This document shows positions 18,785 through 27,301 of a stretch of DNA of 64,000 nucleotides, in pieces. The position numbers and the translations under genes were made by a program. Position 1 is the stretch's first letter; every line of letters starts with the position of its first letter. The stretch is from SB11 sp037968475. GTDB lineage: Bacteria; Bacteroidota; Bacteroidia; UBA8524. The stretch is taken from assembly GCA_037968475.1 (NCBI GenBank), contig JBBKVO010000004.1, positions 128,270 to 192,269 on the forward strand. Reading direction: 5' to 3'. The notes below the pieces were generated by a model, which did not search any database, was not told the DNA's origin, and was given only the letters and a program-made list of their open reading frames with translations.

Positions 18785-19925
18785 TATACTATCTGTTTTC
18801 TTAGCCCTGTTCTACTGGGTACTAATGGGAAGCTACCGCAAAGGATGGAAGGCTATACCCGTAGTACCCGAAAATAAAGAGCATGGAAAGGTTTTCGTAA
18901 GCGTGGTTATTCCTGCCAGAAACGAGGAACAAAATATAACTCGTTGCCTAGATGCAATTTACCAACAAGACTACCCCAAAGATTTTTTTGAGGTGATAGT
19001 GGTAGACGATCACTCTACCGATAGTACCCCGCAAACAGTATTAAACTATAAAGCCAATACCCATTGGGAGCAGTTATACCTGTTAGAACTTAAAAACATA
19101 CCCAACCAACGCTATAAAAAAGCTGCTATTACTGAGGCCATAAAGCAAGCCAAAGGCGAAATTATTATTACTACCGATGCCGATTGCACTATGGGCAGCG
19201 AGTGGTTGACGCAAACCATTACCTATTTTACACAAACCAAAGCGGCATTAGTTAGCGGTGCGGTTGTGTTTAGTTGGGATGCAAAACTATATTCACCCAT
19301 AAAAAACTTCTTTTTAAAAATACAGCAACTTGAGTTTGCAGGCTTGGTAGGTATTGGCGGGGCTGCCCTTCAACTAAAATTTCCTAATATGTGCAATGGG
19401 GCAAACCTTGCTTATCGGAAAGAATTTTTTGAAGAAGTGGGCGGCTACATGGGCAATGATAATCTACTATCGGGTGATGATGAATTTTTGATGCACAAGG
19501 TGTTTAGCCGCTACCCACAGCAAGTTCATTTTAATAAAAACCCAAAAACGGTAGTAAAAACGCCGCCATCGTATACTTTGGGGCAGTTTTTGGGGCAGCG
19601 TATGCGTTGGGTATCAAAAAGCACAAAGTATAGCGATAAGCGCATTACTGCTGTGTTGGCCACTGCATATTTGTTTAATCTTACCATACTTATAAATTTT
19701 ATAGCCGCATTTTTTTATCCCGCTTTATGGTGGGTAGTGCTAGTTCAATTGGTAAGTAAGGTGGGTATAGAATATTTGTTTTATGGACTGATTTTAAACT
19801 TTTTCAGTCTAAAATCGTTACAAAAATTAATTATCCCCGCACAGCCGTTTCATATACTGTATGTATTGGCAATAGGCATTATGGGTAATTTTGGAAGTTA
19901 TAACTGGAAAGGGAGAAAACAATGA
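18768..19925 (+). CDS. Membrane glycosyltransferase, family 2
   Basis: A 385-residue protein with an N-terminal anchor helix, then a GT-A domain. VSVVIPARNEEQNI (about residue 44) begins it, VDDHSTDST and TTDADC (the DxD-like metal site) follow, SGDDEF holds the catalytic acid region and QRMRW (about 280) is the QxxRW acceptor motif. Two or three C-terminal hydrophobic helices follow. It transfers sugar from an activated donor to a lipid or polysaccharide acceptor at the inner membrane. It overlaps the flippase-like gene by 17 bases and the next small gene by 4 (ATGA), so the three form a tight operon. Confidence 0.9.
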   Translation: MVVIVSILSVFLALFYWVLMGSYRKGWKAIPVVPENKEHGKVFVSVVIPARNEEQNITRCLDAIYQQDYPKDFFEVIVVDDHSTDSTPQTVLNYKANTHWEQLYLLELKNIPNQRYKKAAITEAIKQAKGEIIITTDADCTMGSEWLTQTITYFTQTKAALVSGAVVFSWDAKLYSPIKNFFLKIQQLEFAGLVGIGGAALQLKFPNMCNGANLAYRKEFFEEVGGYMGNDNLLSGDDEFLMHKVFSRYPQQVHFNKNPKTVVKTPPSYTLGQFLGQRMRWVSKSTKYSDKRITAVLATAYLFNLTILINFIAAFFYPALWWVVLVQLVSKVGIEYLFYGLILNFFSLKSLQKLIIPAQPFHILYVLAIGIMGNFGSYNWKGRKQ

Positions 19926-20194
19926 GTATAATGCCACCCGTGCTGGAGAAGAAGATATTAGGCTCACTGTTGTTTGCAGAGAGTTTTGAAACCATAATTG
20001 AAGAAGCACGCGAAAGTGAATATTTGGTAGCTGATGTGCTAAAATGGTTGATTAAAAACAAATACGTTAGTCCAATGGACAAGGACGAGAAAACGGGCGA
20101 CTATAAAACTACTTTTATGTACGATAGTGATAATATGCGCGCATACCATTATTGTATGACGGCTAAAGGGTTAAGGTTTTTAGCCGAAAAGTAA
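19922..20194 (+). CDS. Small conserved-looking protein coupled to glycosyltransferase
   Basis: A 90-residue protein of unknown function. It begins in an ATGA overlap with the glycosyltransferase stop; an alternative ATG lies three codons in. The sequence is helical in the first half (VLEKKILGSLLFAESFETIIEEA, then VADVLKWLIKNKYV) and ends in a beta-hairpin-like stretch and LTAKG-like helix (YHYCMTAKGLRFL). This arrangement resembles a winged-helix domain, but no DNA-binding role is shown. Coding is supported by tight coupling and by composition like its neighbours. It is the last gene before a palindrome-rich intergenic region. Confidence 0.7.
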   Translation: MSIMPPVLEKKILGSLLFAESFETIIEEARESEYLVADVLKWLIKNKYVSPMDKDEKTGDYKTTFMYDSDNMRAYHYCMTAKGLRFLAEK

Positions 20195-20212
20195 TAACAG
20201 TTTTAAGGTTTT

Positions 20213-20428
20213 AATCGGGTTGAAACCCGATTTTATTCATACCTCTCGGTTCTGGTTTAGAAATCAGCATATCAAAAAATTAGTGCTTATTATATGAATA
20301 GGATAGGGATTAATCCCTATCTGTTTAAAGTTTCTTATTTTTTCTCTCTCATCGGTTTGAAACCGATGCTATTCATACCTGTCGGCAATCCCGAAAGGGT
20401 ATCAATAGCGACGGGTTTTAACCTGTCG
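20213..20428. repeat. Cluster A of four short palindromes
   Basis: Between the convergent small protein and TetR genes (391 bases) lie four self-complementary sites: 20213-20232 (AATCGGGTT/AACCCGATT), 20302-20321 (perfect 20-mer GATAGGGATTAATCCCTATC), 20350-20368 (CATCGGTTT/AAACCGATG) and 20409-20428 (CGACGGGTT/AACCTGTCG, one mismatch). Sites 1 and 3 are each followed by the same tail, TATTCATACCTSTCGG. The first is followed by TTATTC and could act as a terminator. A short ORF over this region is not credible. The rest holds nothing I recognise. Confidence 0.75.
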
Positions 20429-20585
20429 TGGGGGAAGCAATGGATGCAAAACCACAGAGTATATTTAAGTCCCTCTGCATTCCTTCGGCTATCGCTCCTT
20501 TCGTATTAAGAGCTAGCAGAAAATTTAGCGATTATATCAACTATTTGGAAATGAACAAATTTCTGTGAAGGACAGTATAATAATA

Positions 20586-21242
20586 TCAAGACTTTTTTAT
20601 TACCGAAAATACTACTTTTTTAAGAAAATCGGCCACTGGTAATGTACCTTCTACCCCTCCAAAATCAGTAAGTTTGGGGAGATTGTTTTTGAAAAAAACT
20701 TGAAAGTGAGATATTTCTATTAAAGAACTGGCTAATGAACGTGAATACTCAAACTTAGGGTTGAATTCTAAAATGATATTGGCTATTTGGGCACATACAT
20801 CTTTATAAGGTTTAAACAGTTGTGTTTTGTTATCACTATTAACATTTTTTGTTAGGTATGATTTTGACGATTCCGTAATTACAATTTGTTGTAATGCCTC
20901 TTTGTTAATATGTCCATAGCTATTTATTTTATCGTCTAGCTGAAAAGTAAGTATTAGTATTATTATATCAATCTTTTCTTTAGGATCTTTGATATTATTA
21001 GTATGAAACATAAGTTGATATTCTATCCAATGCCAATACCAAGTAATAATATATATCAGTAGCCTGTGCTTGTTCTCAAAATAACGGTAAATACTAGCCT
21101 CAGTAGTTTTTATCTCTAAAGCAAGTTTTTTAAAAGTAAAATCTTCATACCCAAGTTTACTTAGCAATTTTATACCCTCTTCTATAATCCGTTGCCCCAG
21201 TTCCGACTGTTCGGGGTCTCGTAAATAGAGATTTTTGTTCAT
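20586..21242 (-). CDS. TetR/AcrR family transcriptional regulator
   Basis: About 218 residues from the ATG at 21242 (another in-frame ATG lies at 21266). The N-terminal 60 residues hold the TetR helix-turn-helix: IIEEGIKLLSKLGYEDFTFKKLALEIKTTEASIYRYFENKHRLL, with the recognition helix around TTEASIYRYF. The rest is a helical ligand/dimer domain with no recognisable ligand. It is divergent from the SbtA-type permease. The intergenic region carries a 41-bp near-perfect palindrome over the predicted permease promoter, plus one more half-site (TTAATAGTAA at 21271-21280) near its own start. I infer repression of the permease and probably of itself. Confidence 0.88.
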   Translation of the reverse strand: MNKNLYLRDPEQSELGQRIIEEGIKLLSKLGYEDFTFKKLALEIKTTEASIYRYFENKHRLLIYIITWYWHWIEYQLMFHTNNIKDPKEKIDIIILILTFQLDDKINSYGHINKEALQQIVITESSKSYLTKNVNSDNKTQLFKPYKDVCAQIANIILEFNPKFEYSRSLASSLIEISHFQVFFKNNLPKLTDFGGVEGTLPVADFLKKVVFSVIKKS

Positions 21243-21314
21243 TTTTATTTGAAGGTATAATTCCATATTGTTAATAGTAAAGCTACAAACATAGTAATAA
21301 AACTATAAATAGCG

Positions 21315-21355
21315 ACATAATAGTATTGCTATTATTAATAGTAATACTATTATGT
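21315..21355. promoter_or_regulatory. 41-bp near-perfect palindrome, likely TetR operator
   Basis: The palindrome is centred on base 21335, with 19 of 20 base pairs matching between arms (the one mismatch is 21328/21342). Each arm begins ACATAATAGTATT and continues CTATTA. Its right half repeats the decamer TTAATAGTAA found at 21271-21280. The length could hold two TetR dimers. It covers the predicted -33 and most of the -7 element of the permease promoter. Confidence 0.75.
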
Positions 21356-21358
21356 TTG
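21326..21358 (+). promoter_or_regulatory. Predicted promoter of the SbtA-type permease
   Basis: TTG at 21326-21328, a 22-base spacer and TATGTTTG at 21351-21358 (TAnnTTTG). The start codon at 21369 is only 10 bases further, so the leader would be very short. The promoter is embedded in the palindromic operator. Confidence 0.6.
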
Positions 21359-21368
21359 CATTCAATTT

Positions 21369-22337
21369 ATGGAAGCACTTTTAGACCCTGTAGTATTGTT
21401 TTTTGCCCTTGGTGTGTTTGCGGCTCTGATGAAATCAGACCTTAAAGTACCGGGCAGTTTTTACCAAACACTTAGCATTTACTTACTTTTATCCATTGGG
21501 ATTAAAGGCGGTATTGAACTCTCGCACAACAATTTTTCTCAAATTGTGGCTCCCTCAGCAGGCACTCTTTTGTTAGGTGTCGTAATCACCTTTATTGCCT
21601 TTACTATACTATTAAAACTAGGTAAGTTTGACAGAACAAATGCAGTTGCTATAGCTACACACTATGGTTCAGTAAGTGCGGTAACATTTGCCGTAGCCCT
21701 AAGCTACCTTAAAAACCTAAATGTAGAGTATGAAAGTTACAGCACAGTGTTATTAGTAATGTTAGAAATACCCTCTATTGCAGTAGGCATTGTACTTGCC
21801 CGCTTAGGAGTGAGAACCAAAGGTGCTGCTCCACTAAAACTAAAAGCAATTTTGCACGAGGTGTTTTTTGGCAAAACCATATTGCTGTTACTTGGTGGCA
21901 TGGCCATTGGTTTAGTAACAGGCTACACGCATAATGTGGCCATTAACTCGTTTTTTCTCGACTTGTTTAAGGGATTCTTGTGTTTTTTTATGTTAGAGAT
22001 GGGTATTGTGAGTGCTGGACGTATAAAAGACCTAAAAAAAGTAGGTGCATTTTTGCTTGGCTTCGGTTTGATTATGCCTTTAATATCGGCGTTGCTAGGA
22101 GTATGTATAGCTTCATTAACAGGATTAAGCCTTGGAGGCTCATTTATATTGGCCACTATGGCAGCAAGTGCATCATACATAGCAGCACCAGCCGCTATGA
22201 AAATTGCTTTGCCTGATGCTAACCCAACATTATCACTCACGGCATCACTAGGTATTACTTTTCCATTCAACGTATTGGTAGGTATACCGCTGTATTATCA
22301 ATTAACCCAATTTTTATATCCAATACTAAATAGTTAA
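21369..22337 (+). CDS. sbtA: SbtA-type sodium-dependent bicarbonate permease
   Basis: A 322-residue inner-membrane protein with about ten hydrophobic segments arranged as two related halves. Motifs typical of SbtA (formerly DUF897) are present: THYGSVSAVTFAVA around residue 97 in the first half and ASASYIAAPAAMKIALP around residue 260 in the second. Characterised members in cyanobacteria import bicarbonate with sodium. In a heterotroph it could feed anaplerotic carboxylases, though substrate specificity is inferred only from family. No SbtB (PII-like) gene is adjacent. Control by the divergent TetR protein is likely. Confidence 0.88.
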   Translation: MEALLDPVVLFFALGVFAALMKSDLKVPGSFYQTLSIYLLLSIGIKGGIELSHNNFSQIVAPSAGTLLLGVVITFIAFTILLKLGKFDRTNAVAIATHYGSVSAVTFAVALSYLKNLNVEYESYSTVLLVMLEIPSIAVGIVLARLGVRTKGAAPLKLKAILHEVFFGKTILLLLGGMAIGLVTGYTHNVAINSFFLDLFKGFLCFFMLEMGIVSAGRIKDLKKVGAFLLGFGLIMPLISALLGVCIASLTGLSLGGSFILATMAASASYIAAPAAMKIALPDANPTLSLTASLGITFPFNVLVGIPLYYQLTQFLYPILNS

Positions 22338-22545
22338 AAAAAGGTATGTACACAACAAAAACAGATAAAAGTTGTTGACTTTTTTTATAGGAATAAAGGT
22401 GAATAGGGTAAATTTTTTAAAAGTGGACAGAAATTTGCTTTGCAACAACTTTGGCAAAATATTTTGAACTTTGCTGGCTAAAGTTTTTTAATAATATACT
22501 GAGGCAAAAGGGAGTGCCGGTTGGCACAAGGGCTATAAAACAAAT

Positions 22546-24213
22546 ATGGTGAATAATAAAGATTTTAAAACACATCCTATAGTAAAAATACACCGCCTTT
22601 TTTCGAGTAGAAAAAAGACGATTATTTCGATATACTTTTTTGCGTTTTTTGCTGGTATAATACAGCTTTCATTGCCGTTGGGAATACAAACCATTATTAG
22701 CTATGTTCTTAGTAATGCAGTATCAACATCTTTAGTTATACTTATTGGTTTGGTGGTACTTGGGGTACTTGTGGGTGGTATTATACAAATAAGCCAAATG
22801 AGGCTAATTGAGAAATTACAGCAAGAACTATTTAGTAGTTATGCCCTTGCTTATGCTGAGTTTTTACCCAAAATAGACTTAGGGAAAGCCAAAGCATACC
22901 TGCCCCACAAGGTAAACTACTTTTTTGATGTAGTTACTGTGCAAAAAGGCGTTGCTAAACTGTTGCTTGATGTTCCTTTAGCTTCAATACAATTGGTGTT
23001 TGGTTTATTAGTACTTAGTTTTTATCACCCTGTGTTTATTCTGTTTGGCCTTTTCTTGCTGTTTGTATTGGTTTTAGTTATGCGCTTCTCAGGCCACAAA
23101 GGTTTAGAAACCAGTATTAAAGAAAGCGACTACAAATACAAAGTAGCGGCTTGGCTTGAGGAAATAACCCGCAACTTATCAGCCTTCAAATTTGCACCAT
23201 CATCAGTTCTAAATGTTAAAAGAACCGACGATGAAACCGTTAATTACCTCAATTTTCGTACGTCGCACTTTAAAATATTAGTGTTTCAATATTGGTGGCT
23301 TATTATACTAAAGGTACTTATAACTGCGGTGATGTTTATAGTAGGTACTTATTTGTTAATTGAACAGCAGCTTAGTATAGGTCAGTTCATCGCTACCGAA
23401 ATTGTAATATTGACTGTGATAAGCGCGGTAGAAAAATTTATAATAAACCTAGAAACCATTTACGATACGCTTACCGCTGTAAATAAACTAGACAAAATAC
23501 TGGAGTTGCCCGAAGAAATATCAGGCGAAATAGAACTAAGTACAGCGGAAAAAGGTATTAGTATTCGCGCCGAGGGTTTATCGTATCATAACGGTATAAA
23601 ACAAGTAATAGATAATGCTCACTTCTCTATCACAAGAGGAAAAAAAGTGGCTATAACAGGAGCGGGTAGTAGTGGAAAATCTACCTTACTGCGCTTGTTG
23701 GGGGGTAAAATACAGGATTATGGTGGTACACTGCTAATAAACGATTTGCCTTATGCAAATTATACCTACAATTCTATTCGAGCAGAAACAGGTTTATTAA
23801 TTAGCCACCACGAGGTTTTTGACGGCACCTTATTAGAAAATTTGTTGCAGGGTAGCAAACCTATTAGCATAGACAAAATAGTACAAATAGCCCGAGAGAT
23901 TGGACTTAGTAGTTTGATAGAGGAGGGAAAAGACGGATTGAATAAATACCTGATTAGCGATGGAAAAAACCTATCGCAAACAGAAATGCAAAAAGTACTG
24001 TTGCTTAGAAATTTAATAAAACAACCGCAGCTATTATTGCTTGATGAACCTTGGCAAGCAATGGATGATAATGAAAAGAAAAAAATACAAGACTATATTT
24101 TGAAGCAACTGCCTCAAACAACAGTAGTTATAGTGTGTAACGACATTAATTTTGCAAAAAAATGTGATGTTACTTACCAGTTAAAGGATAGTAAACTAGA
24201 AATAATAGCTTAA
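22546..24213 (+). CDS. ABC exporter protein of a type I secretion set, degenerate ATPase motifs
   Basis: A 555-residue protein: five or six membrane helices (residues about 25-310), then a nucleotide-binding domain. Walker A is intact (GAGSSGKST, 372-380), as is Walker B with its glutamate (LLLLDEP, 496-502). The signature is LSQTE (476-480) in place of LSGGQ, the Q-loop region reads LLISHHEVF, and the H-loop position is N532 in VCND. It is followed after 1 base by an HlyD-type adaptor and then TolC, so it should be the inner-membrane engine of a tripartite exporter. There is no peptidase domain and the cargo is unknown. ATP binding is likely; normal hydrolysis is uncertain. A small GTGCC/GGCAC hairpin (22514-22527) lies in its leader. 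Confidence 0.85.
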   Translation: MVNNKDFKTHPIVKIHRLFSSRKKTIISIYFFAFFAGIIQLSLPLGIQTIISYVLSNAVSTSLVILIGLVVLGVLVGGIIQISQMRLIEKLQQELFSSYALAYAEFLPKIDLGKAKAYLPHKVNYFFDVVTVQKGVAKLLLDVPLASIQLVFGLLVLSFYHPVFILFGLFLLFVLVLVMRFSGHKGLETSIKESDYKYKVAAWLEEITRNLSAFKFAPSSVLNVKRTDDETVNYLNFRTSHFKILVFQYWWLIILKVLITAVMFIVGTYLLIEQQLSIGQFIATEIVILTVISAVEKFIINLETIYDTLTAVNKLDKILELPEEISGEIELSTAEKGISIRAEGLSYHNGIKQVIDNAHFSITRGKKVAITGAGSSGKSTLLRLLGGKIQDYGGTLLINDLPYANYTYNSIRAETGLLISHHEVFDGTLLENLLQGSKPISIDKIVQIAREIGLSSLIEEGKDGLNKYLISDGKNLSQTEMQKVLLLRNLIKQPQLLLLDEPWQAMDDNEKKKIQDYILKQLPQTTVVIVCNDINFAKKCDVTYQLKDSKLEIIA

Positions 24214-24214
24214 C

Positions 24215-25555
24215 ATGATTGATAAAAAAACATCCTATAATAATTATCAACCAAAATCAGCTAAAGCCCTTTATCGTAGCGGTAAAGAAGCAAAAATAAA
24301 ATACTGGTTTTATAGCTTTATGGTTTTTATGGTCATAACCTTTTTTATTCCGTGGACACAACACGTTAGCACAGCAGGAAATGTAACAACGCTTCGACAA
24401 GAACAACGACCACAAGAGTTAAATACTGTTATTGCAGGTAAAGTAGCTAAATGGTATGTAAAAGAGGGAGATTATGTGAAAAAGGGAGATACCATAATAC
24501 AATTGACCGAAGTAAAAGATGCCTATTTAGATCCTGAATTATTAGAACGAACTAAGGAACAAATTGAAGCCAAGTTGGGCGCAATAGAAAGCTATCAAGG
24601 CAAGGCAAGTGTGCAGGGCGAACAACTTATAGTATTGCAAAAAACGTTAAAGTTTAAAATATCAGAAATAGAAAATAAAATTACCCAGCAGCGGATGAAG
24701 ATTAATAGCGATAGTATGGATATGCTAGCGGCTATTAACGATTACAAAATTAAAACAGCACAATACGATAGGCAGCTAAAAATGTACGACAGCGGTTTGG
24801 TATCGCTAACCCAACTGGAAATACGAAATCAGGCCAAACAAGATGCCCAAGCCAAGGAAAATAATGCACAAATTAAGTTTAATAACTCAAAGCAAGAGTT
24901 GTTACGTTTTCAGATAGAACAAAACTCAGCCCGCCAAGAGTATATGGAGAAAATGCAAAAAGTAGAGGGCGATCGTTTCCAAGTATTATCAGAAATTGCT
25001 GTTGGCGAGGGTGAAGTAGCAAAACTTGAAAACCAATACATGAACTATAATGTGCGGCAAGGGTTGTATTTTATTACAGCACCGCAAGACGGGCAAGTAA
25101 TAAAAGCAAGAAAAGCAGGGTTGGGCGAGATGGTAAAAGAAGGTGAGATGATAGTAGAAATTGTACCCGACGATATGCAATATGCCGTCGAGATTTTTGT
25201 GCGCCCAGTAGATGTTCCACTTTTGGCAAAAGGCCAACAGGTGCAATTTTTATTTGATGGTTACCCCGCATTAGTGTTTAGCGGTTGGCCAGAATCGTCG
25301 TTTGGTACATTTTCAGGCAAAGTAGTAGCCATAGAAAGTTCGCTAAGTAAAAACGGAAAATTTAGGGTATTAGTAGCCGAAGATTCTGCTAAAAAATCGT
25401 GGCCAAAAACCCTTCGTGTTGGTGCAGGGGCGCAAGGCATACTGCTGCTTAACGATGTGCCTGTATGGTACGAGCTATGGCGAAACATAAATGGTTTCCC
25501 ACCTGATTTTTACACCCCTAAACAAGCAGTAGATGAGAATAAAAGTAAATATTAA
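24215..25555 (+). CDS. HlyD family periplasmic adaptor
   Basis: A 446-residue protein with one N-terminal membrane helix (YWFYSFMVFMVITFFIPW, about 28-45). A biotinyl-lipoyl-like half follows (TVIAGKVAKWYVKEGDYVKKGDTIIQL), then a long helical hairpin (about 105-260, rich in Lys, Gln and Glu) and the second lipoyl half with FITAPQDGQVIKARKAGLGEMVKEG. The C-terminal beta-barrel contains VEIFVRPVDVPLLAKGQQVQF. It joins the ABC protein to the TolC channel. Its start is 1 base after the ABC stop and its end overlaps tolC by 23 bases. Confidence 0.93.
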   Translation: MIDKKTSYNNYQPKSAKALYRSGKEAKIKYWFYSFMVFMVITFFIPWTQHVSTAGNVTTLRQEQRPQELNTVIAGKVAKWYVKEGDYVKKGDTIIQLTEVKDAYLDPELLERTKEQIEAKLGAIESYQGKASVQGEQLIVLQKTLKFKISEIENKITQQRMKINSDSMDMLAAINDYKIKTAQYDRQLKMYDSGLVSLTQLEIRNQAKQDAQAKENNAQIKFNNSKQELLRFQIEQNSARQEYMEKMQKVEGDRFQVLSEIAVGEGEVAKLENQYMNYNVRQGLYFITAPQDGQVIKARKAGLGEMVKEGEMIVEIVPDDMQYAVEIFVRPVDVPLLAKGQQVQFLFDGYPALVFSGWPESSFGTFSGKVVAIESSLSKNGKFRVLVAEDSAKKSWPKTLRVGAGAQGILLLNDVPVWYELWRNINGFPPDFYTPKQAVDENKSKY

Positions 25556-26975
25556 CACGATTTTTATTACGTTTCTGTTTGTCTTCTCATTGCCCTATAC
25601 CGTTATGGGTAATGGACAAGGGGATACTGCGCTAAAAATGTTATCTCAGCAAGAGTACGTTGATATTATAAAAAAGTACCATCCTACGGCTAAAAAAGTC
25701 GCCCTGGTGATACGGCAAGCACAAGCTGAATTGATAAAATCGCGCGGTGGTTTCGATCCCTACCTCGCTGCAAAATATCAAAACAAAGATTTTGGAGGAA
25801 TTAACTACTACAACTACCTAAACACTGAACTTAAAATACCTACTTGGTATGGTATAGAGATAAAGGCAGGTACAGAACAATTGGGCGGTGGGCGCACCAA
25901 CCCTGAAAATACATTGGGACAAAGCAGCTATGTGGGCATAAACATACCATTGGCAAAAAACCTATTGATGGATAAACGCCGCAATTTGCTTAAACAAGCC
26001 AAACTAGGCATTAAACAAAGCGAACAGGAAATGGTGCTGCAAATGAACGATTTGCTGTATAGCTCAATGCAAGCTTATTGGAGTTGGGCGTATAGTTACA
26101 AATCATACCAATTAATTAAAAACATAGTAGCTATAAACCAACGGCGTTTTGGATTTGTAAAAAGTCTTCAAATACAAGGAGAAGTCGCTGCCATTGATAC
26201 CGTTGAAGCACACGCACAGTTATATAACTTTTTGGTTGACCTAAATGAAGCTGAAGTAAAACTGGCCAATGCTACGCTTGAAATATCTAACTATTTATGG
26301 CTTGAGAATAATGAACCGTATGCCTTGCCCGATGAAATAGTGCCCGATACCCTTTGGCACATTGCTGATTTTGAAGCACTGGGGCAAGAATTGCTTGATT
26401 CGCTTAATTTATTATCTATTAATCAACACCCTAAGTTACAAAGCTATGATTACAAATTGGATGCACTTGAAGTAGAACAAAGGTTTAGAACACAAAACCT
26501 GTTGCCTGATTTTACCGTATCAGCCAATATGCTTAGCAAAGGCTATGGAAATTTTGATGCGGTAGATAGGGCATACCTTGAAAACAATAACAAATTTGCC
26601 ATTAACTTTAGCTTACCGCTTCGCTTATCCGAGGCTAGGGGCGAGCGCAATAAAGTAAATCTTAAAATAACGGAGACAGAGTACGGGCGTGCCTATGACA
26701 AACTGGCTATTGAAAATAAAATAGTGCAAGCTACAAACAGTATGCAAGCCTTGCGAGAACAAATACGACTAACAGAAATTACACAGGCCAATTATAGTAG
26801 TTTGTACGGAGCTGAAGATATTCGCTTTGGATTGGGCGAAAGCTCGTTGTTTTTGGTCAATACACGTGAAAACAAGATGTTAGATACTCAAAAAAAGCTA
26901 CTTCAGTTAAAAGCCGATTACTATAAATCTATGGCTAGTTTGCAATGGGCTGCAGGAAGTTTTTTTGCAAAGTAG
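25533..26975 (+). CDS. TolC family outer-membrane efflux protein
   Basis: A 480-residue protein with a signal peptide (MRIKVNINTIFITFLFVFSLPYTVMG). Two repeats of long alpha-helices are broken by beta segments, as in TolC. The first beta segment is seen around GGFDPYLAAKYQNKDFGG, and the second half begins at LQSYDYKLDALEVEQRFRTQNLLPDFTVSANM. It forms the outer-membrane channel of the exporter. The ATG overlaps the adaptor's 3' end by 23 bases, and the stop codon overlaps a small downstream frame (TAGTG). Confidence 0.92.
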   Translation: MRIKVNINTIFITFLFVFSLPYTVMGNGQGDTALKMLSQQEYVDIIKKYHPTAKKVALVIRQAQAELIKSRGGFDPYLAAKYQNKDFGGINYYNYLNTELKIPTWYGIEIKAGTEQLGGGRTNPENTLGQSSYVGINIPLAKNLLMDKRRNLLKQAKLGIKQSEQEMVLQMNDLLYSSMQAYWSWAYSYKSYQLIKNIVAINQRRFGFVKSLQIQGEVAAIDTVEAHAQLYNFLVDLNEAEVKLANATLEISNYLWLENNEPYALPDEIVPDTLWHIADFEALGQELLDSLNLLSINQHPKLQSYDYKLDALEVEQRFRTQNLLPDFTVSANMLSKGYGNFDAVDRAYLENNNKFAINFSLPLRLSEARGERNKVNLKITETEYGRAYDKLAIENKIVQATNSMQALREQIRLTEITQANYSSLYGAEDIRFGLGESSLFLVNTRENKMLDTQKKLLQLKADYYKSMASLQWAAGSFFAK

Positions 26976-27280
26976 TGAAGCTGCTATATATTTTAATATT
27001 TGAAAAATCTGTTGTTGCTTGTGGTTTGGTTAGTGCATCATACCTGTTTACTGCTTTAATAGGTGGAATCAATGAATATGGTAAGGGCTTAACTTCACTT
27101 CTGCTAATTGCTTTTGCATAGCAGCCATTATTTGTAATTATCCCTTTTTTATGTGGGCTAATGCTTCTTCAGAGGAGGTATTTGAAAACTCCGCTAATTG
27201 GAAAAAGTTTTCAGAAAATATTTATCCATTGGATGTATAAATATTCCCATCACAGGTTAAGGTTTCTTGGGGTGAGTTAA
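26975..27280 (+). pseudogene. Small membrane-protein ORF interrupted by an in-frame TAG
   Basis: GTG at 26975 overlaps the tolC stop and opens 48 codons (VKLLYILIFEKSVVACG...) with two hydrophobic stretches. These end in TAG at 27119-27121. The same frame then continues for 52 codons with another hydrophobic segment (FVIIPFLCGLMLL) and a basic tail (QRRYLKTP, YKYSHHRLRF), stopping at 27278. A single base change would restore a 101-codon small membrane protein. The final bases coincide with a repeated GGGGTGAGTTAA motif. Either this is a recently broken gene of the export operon or only the first 48 codons are used. I recognise no family. Confidence 0.35.
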
Positions 27281-27301
27281 AAAGCACCATACGGAAATCC
27301 C

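Noticed and set aside
20294..20509. 71-codon ORF on the plus strand
   Set aside because: It runs through three palindromes of cluster A and its residues reflect the repeat, with no neighbour or motif support.
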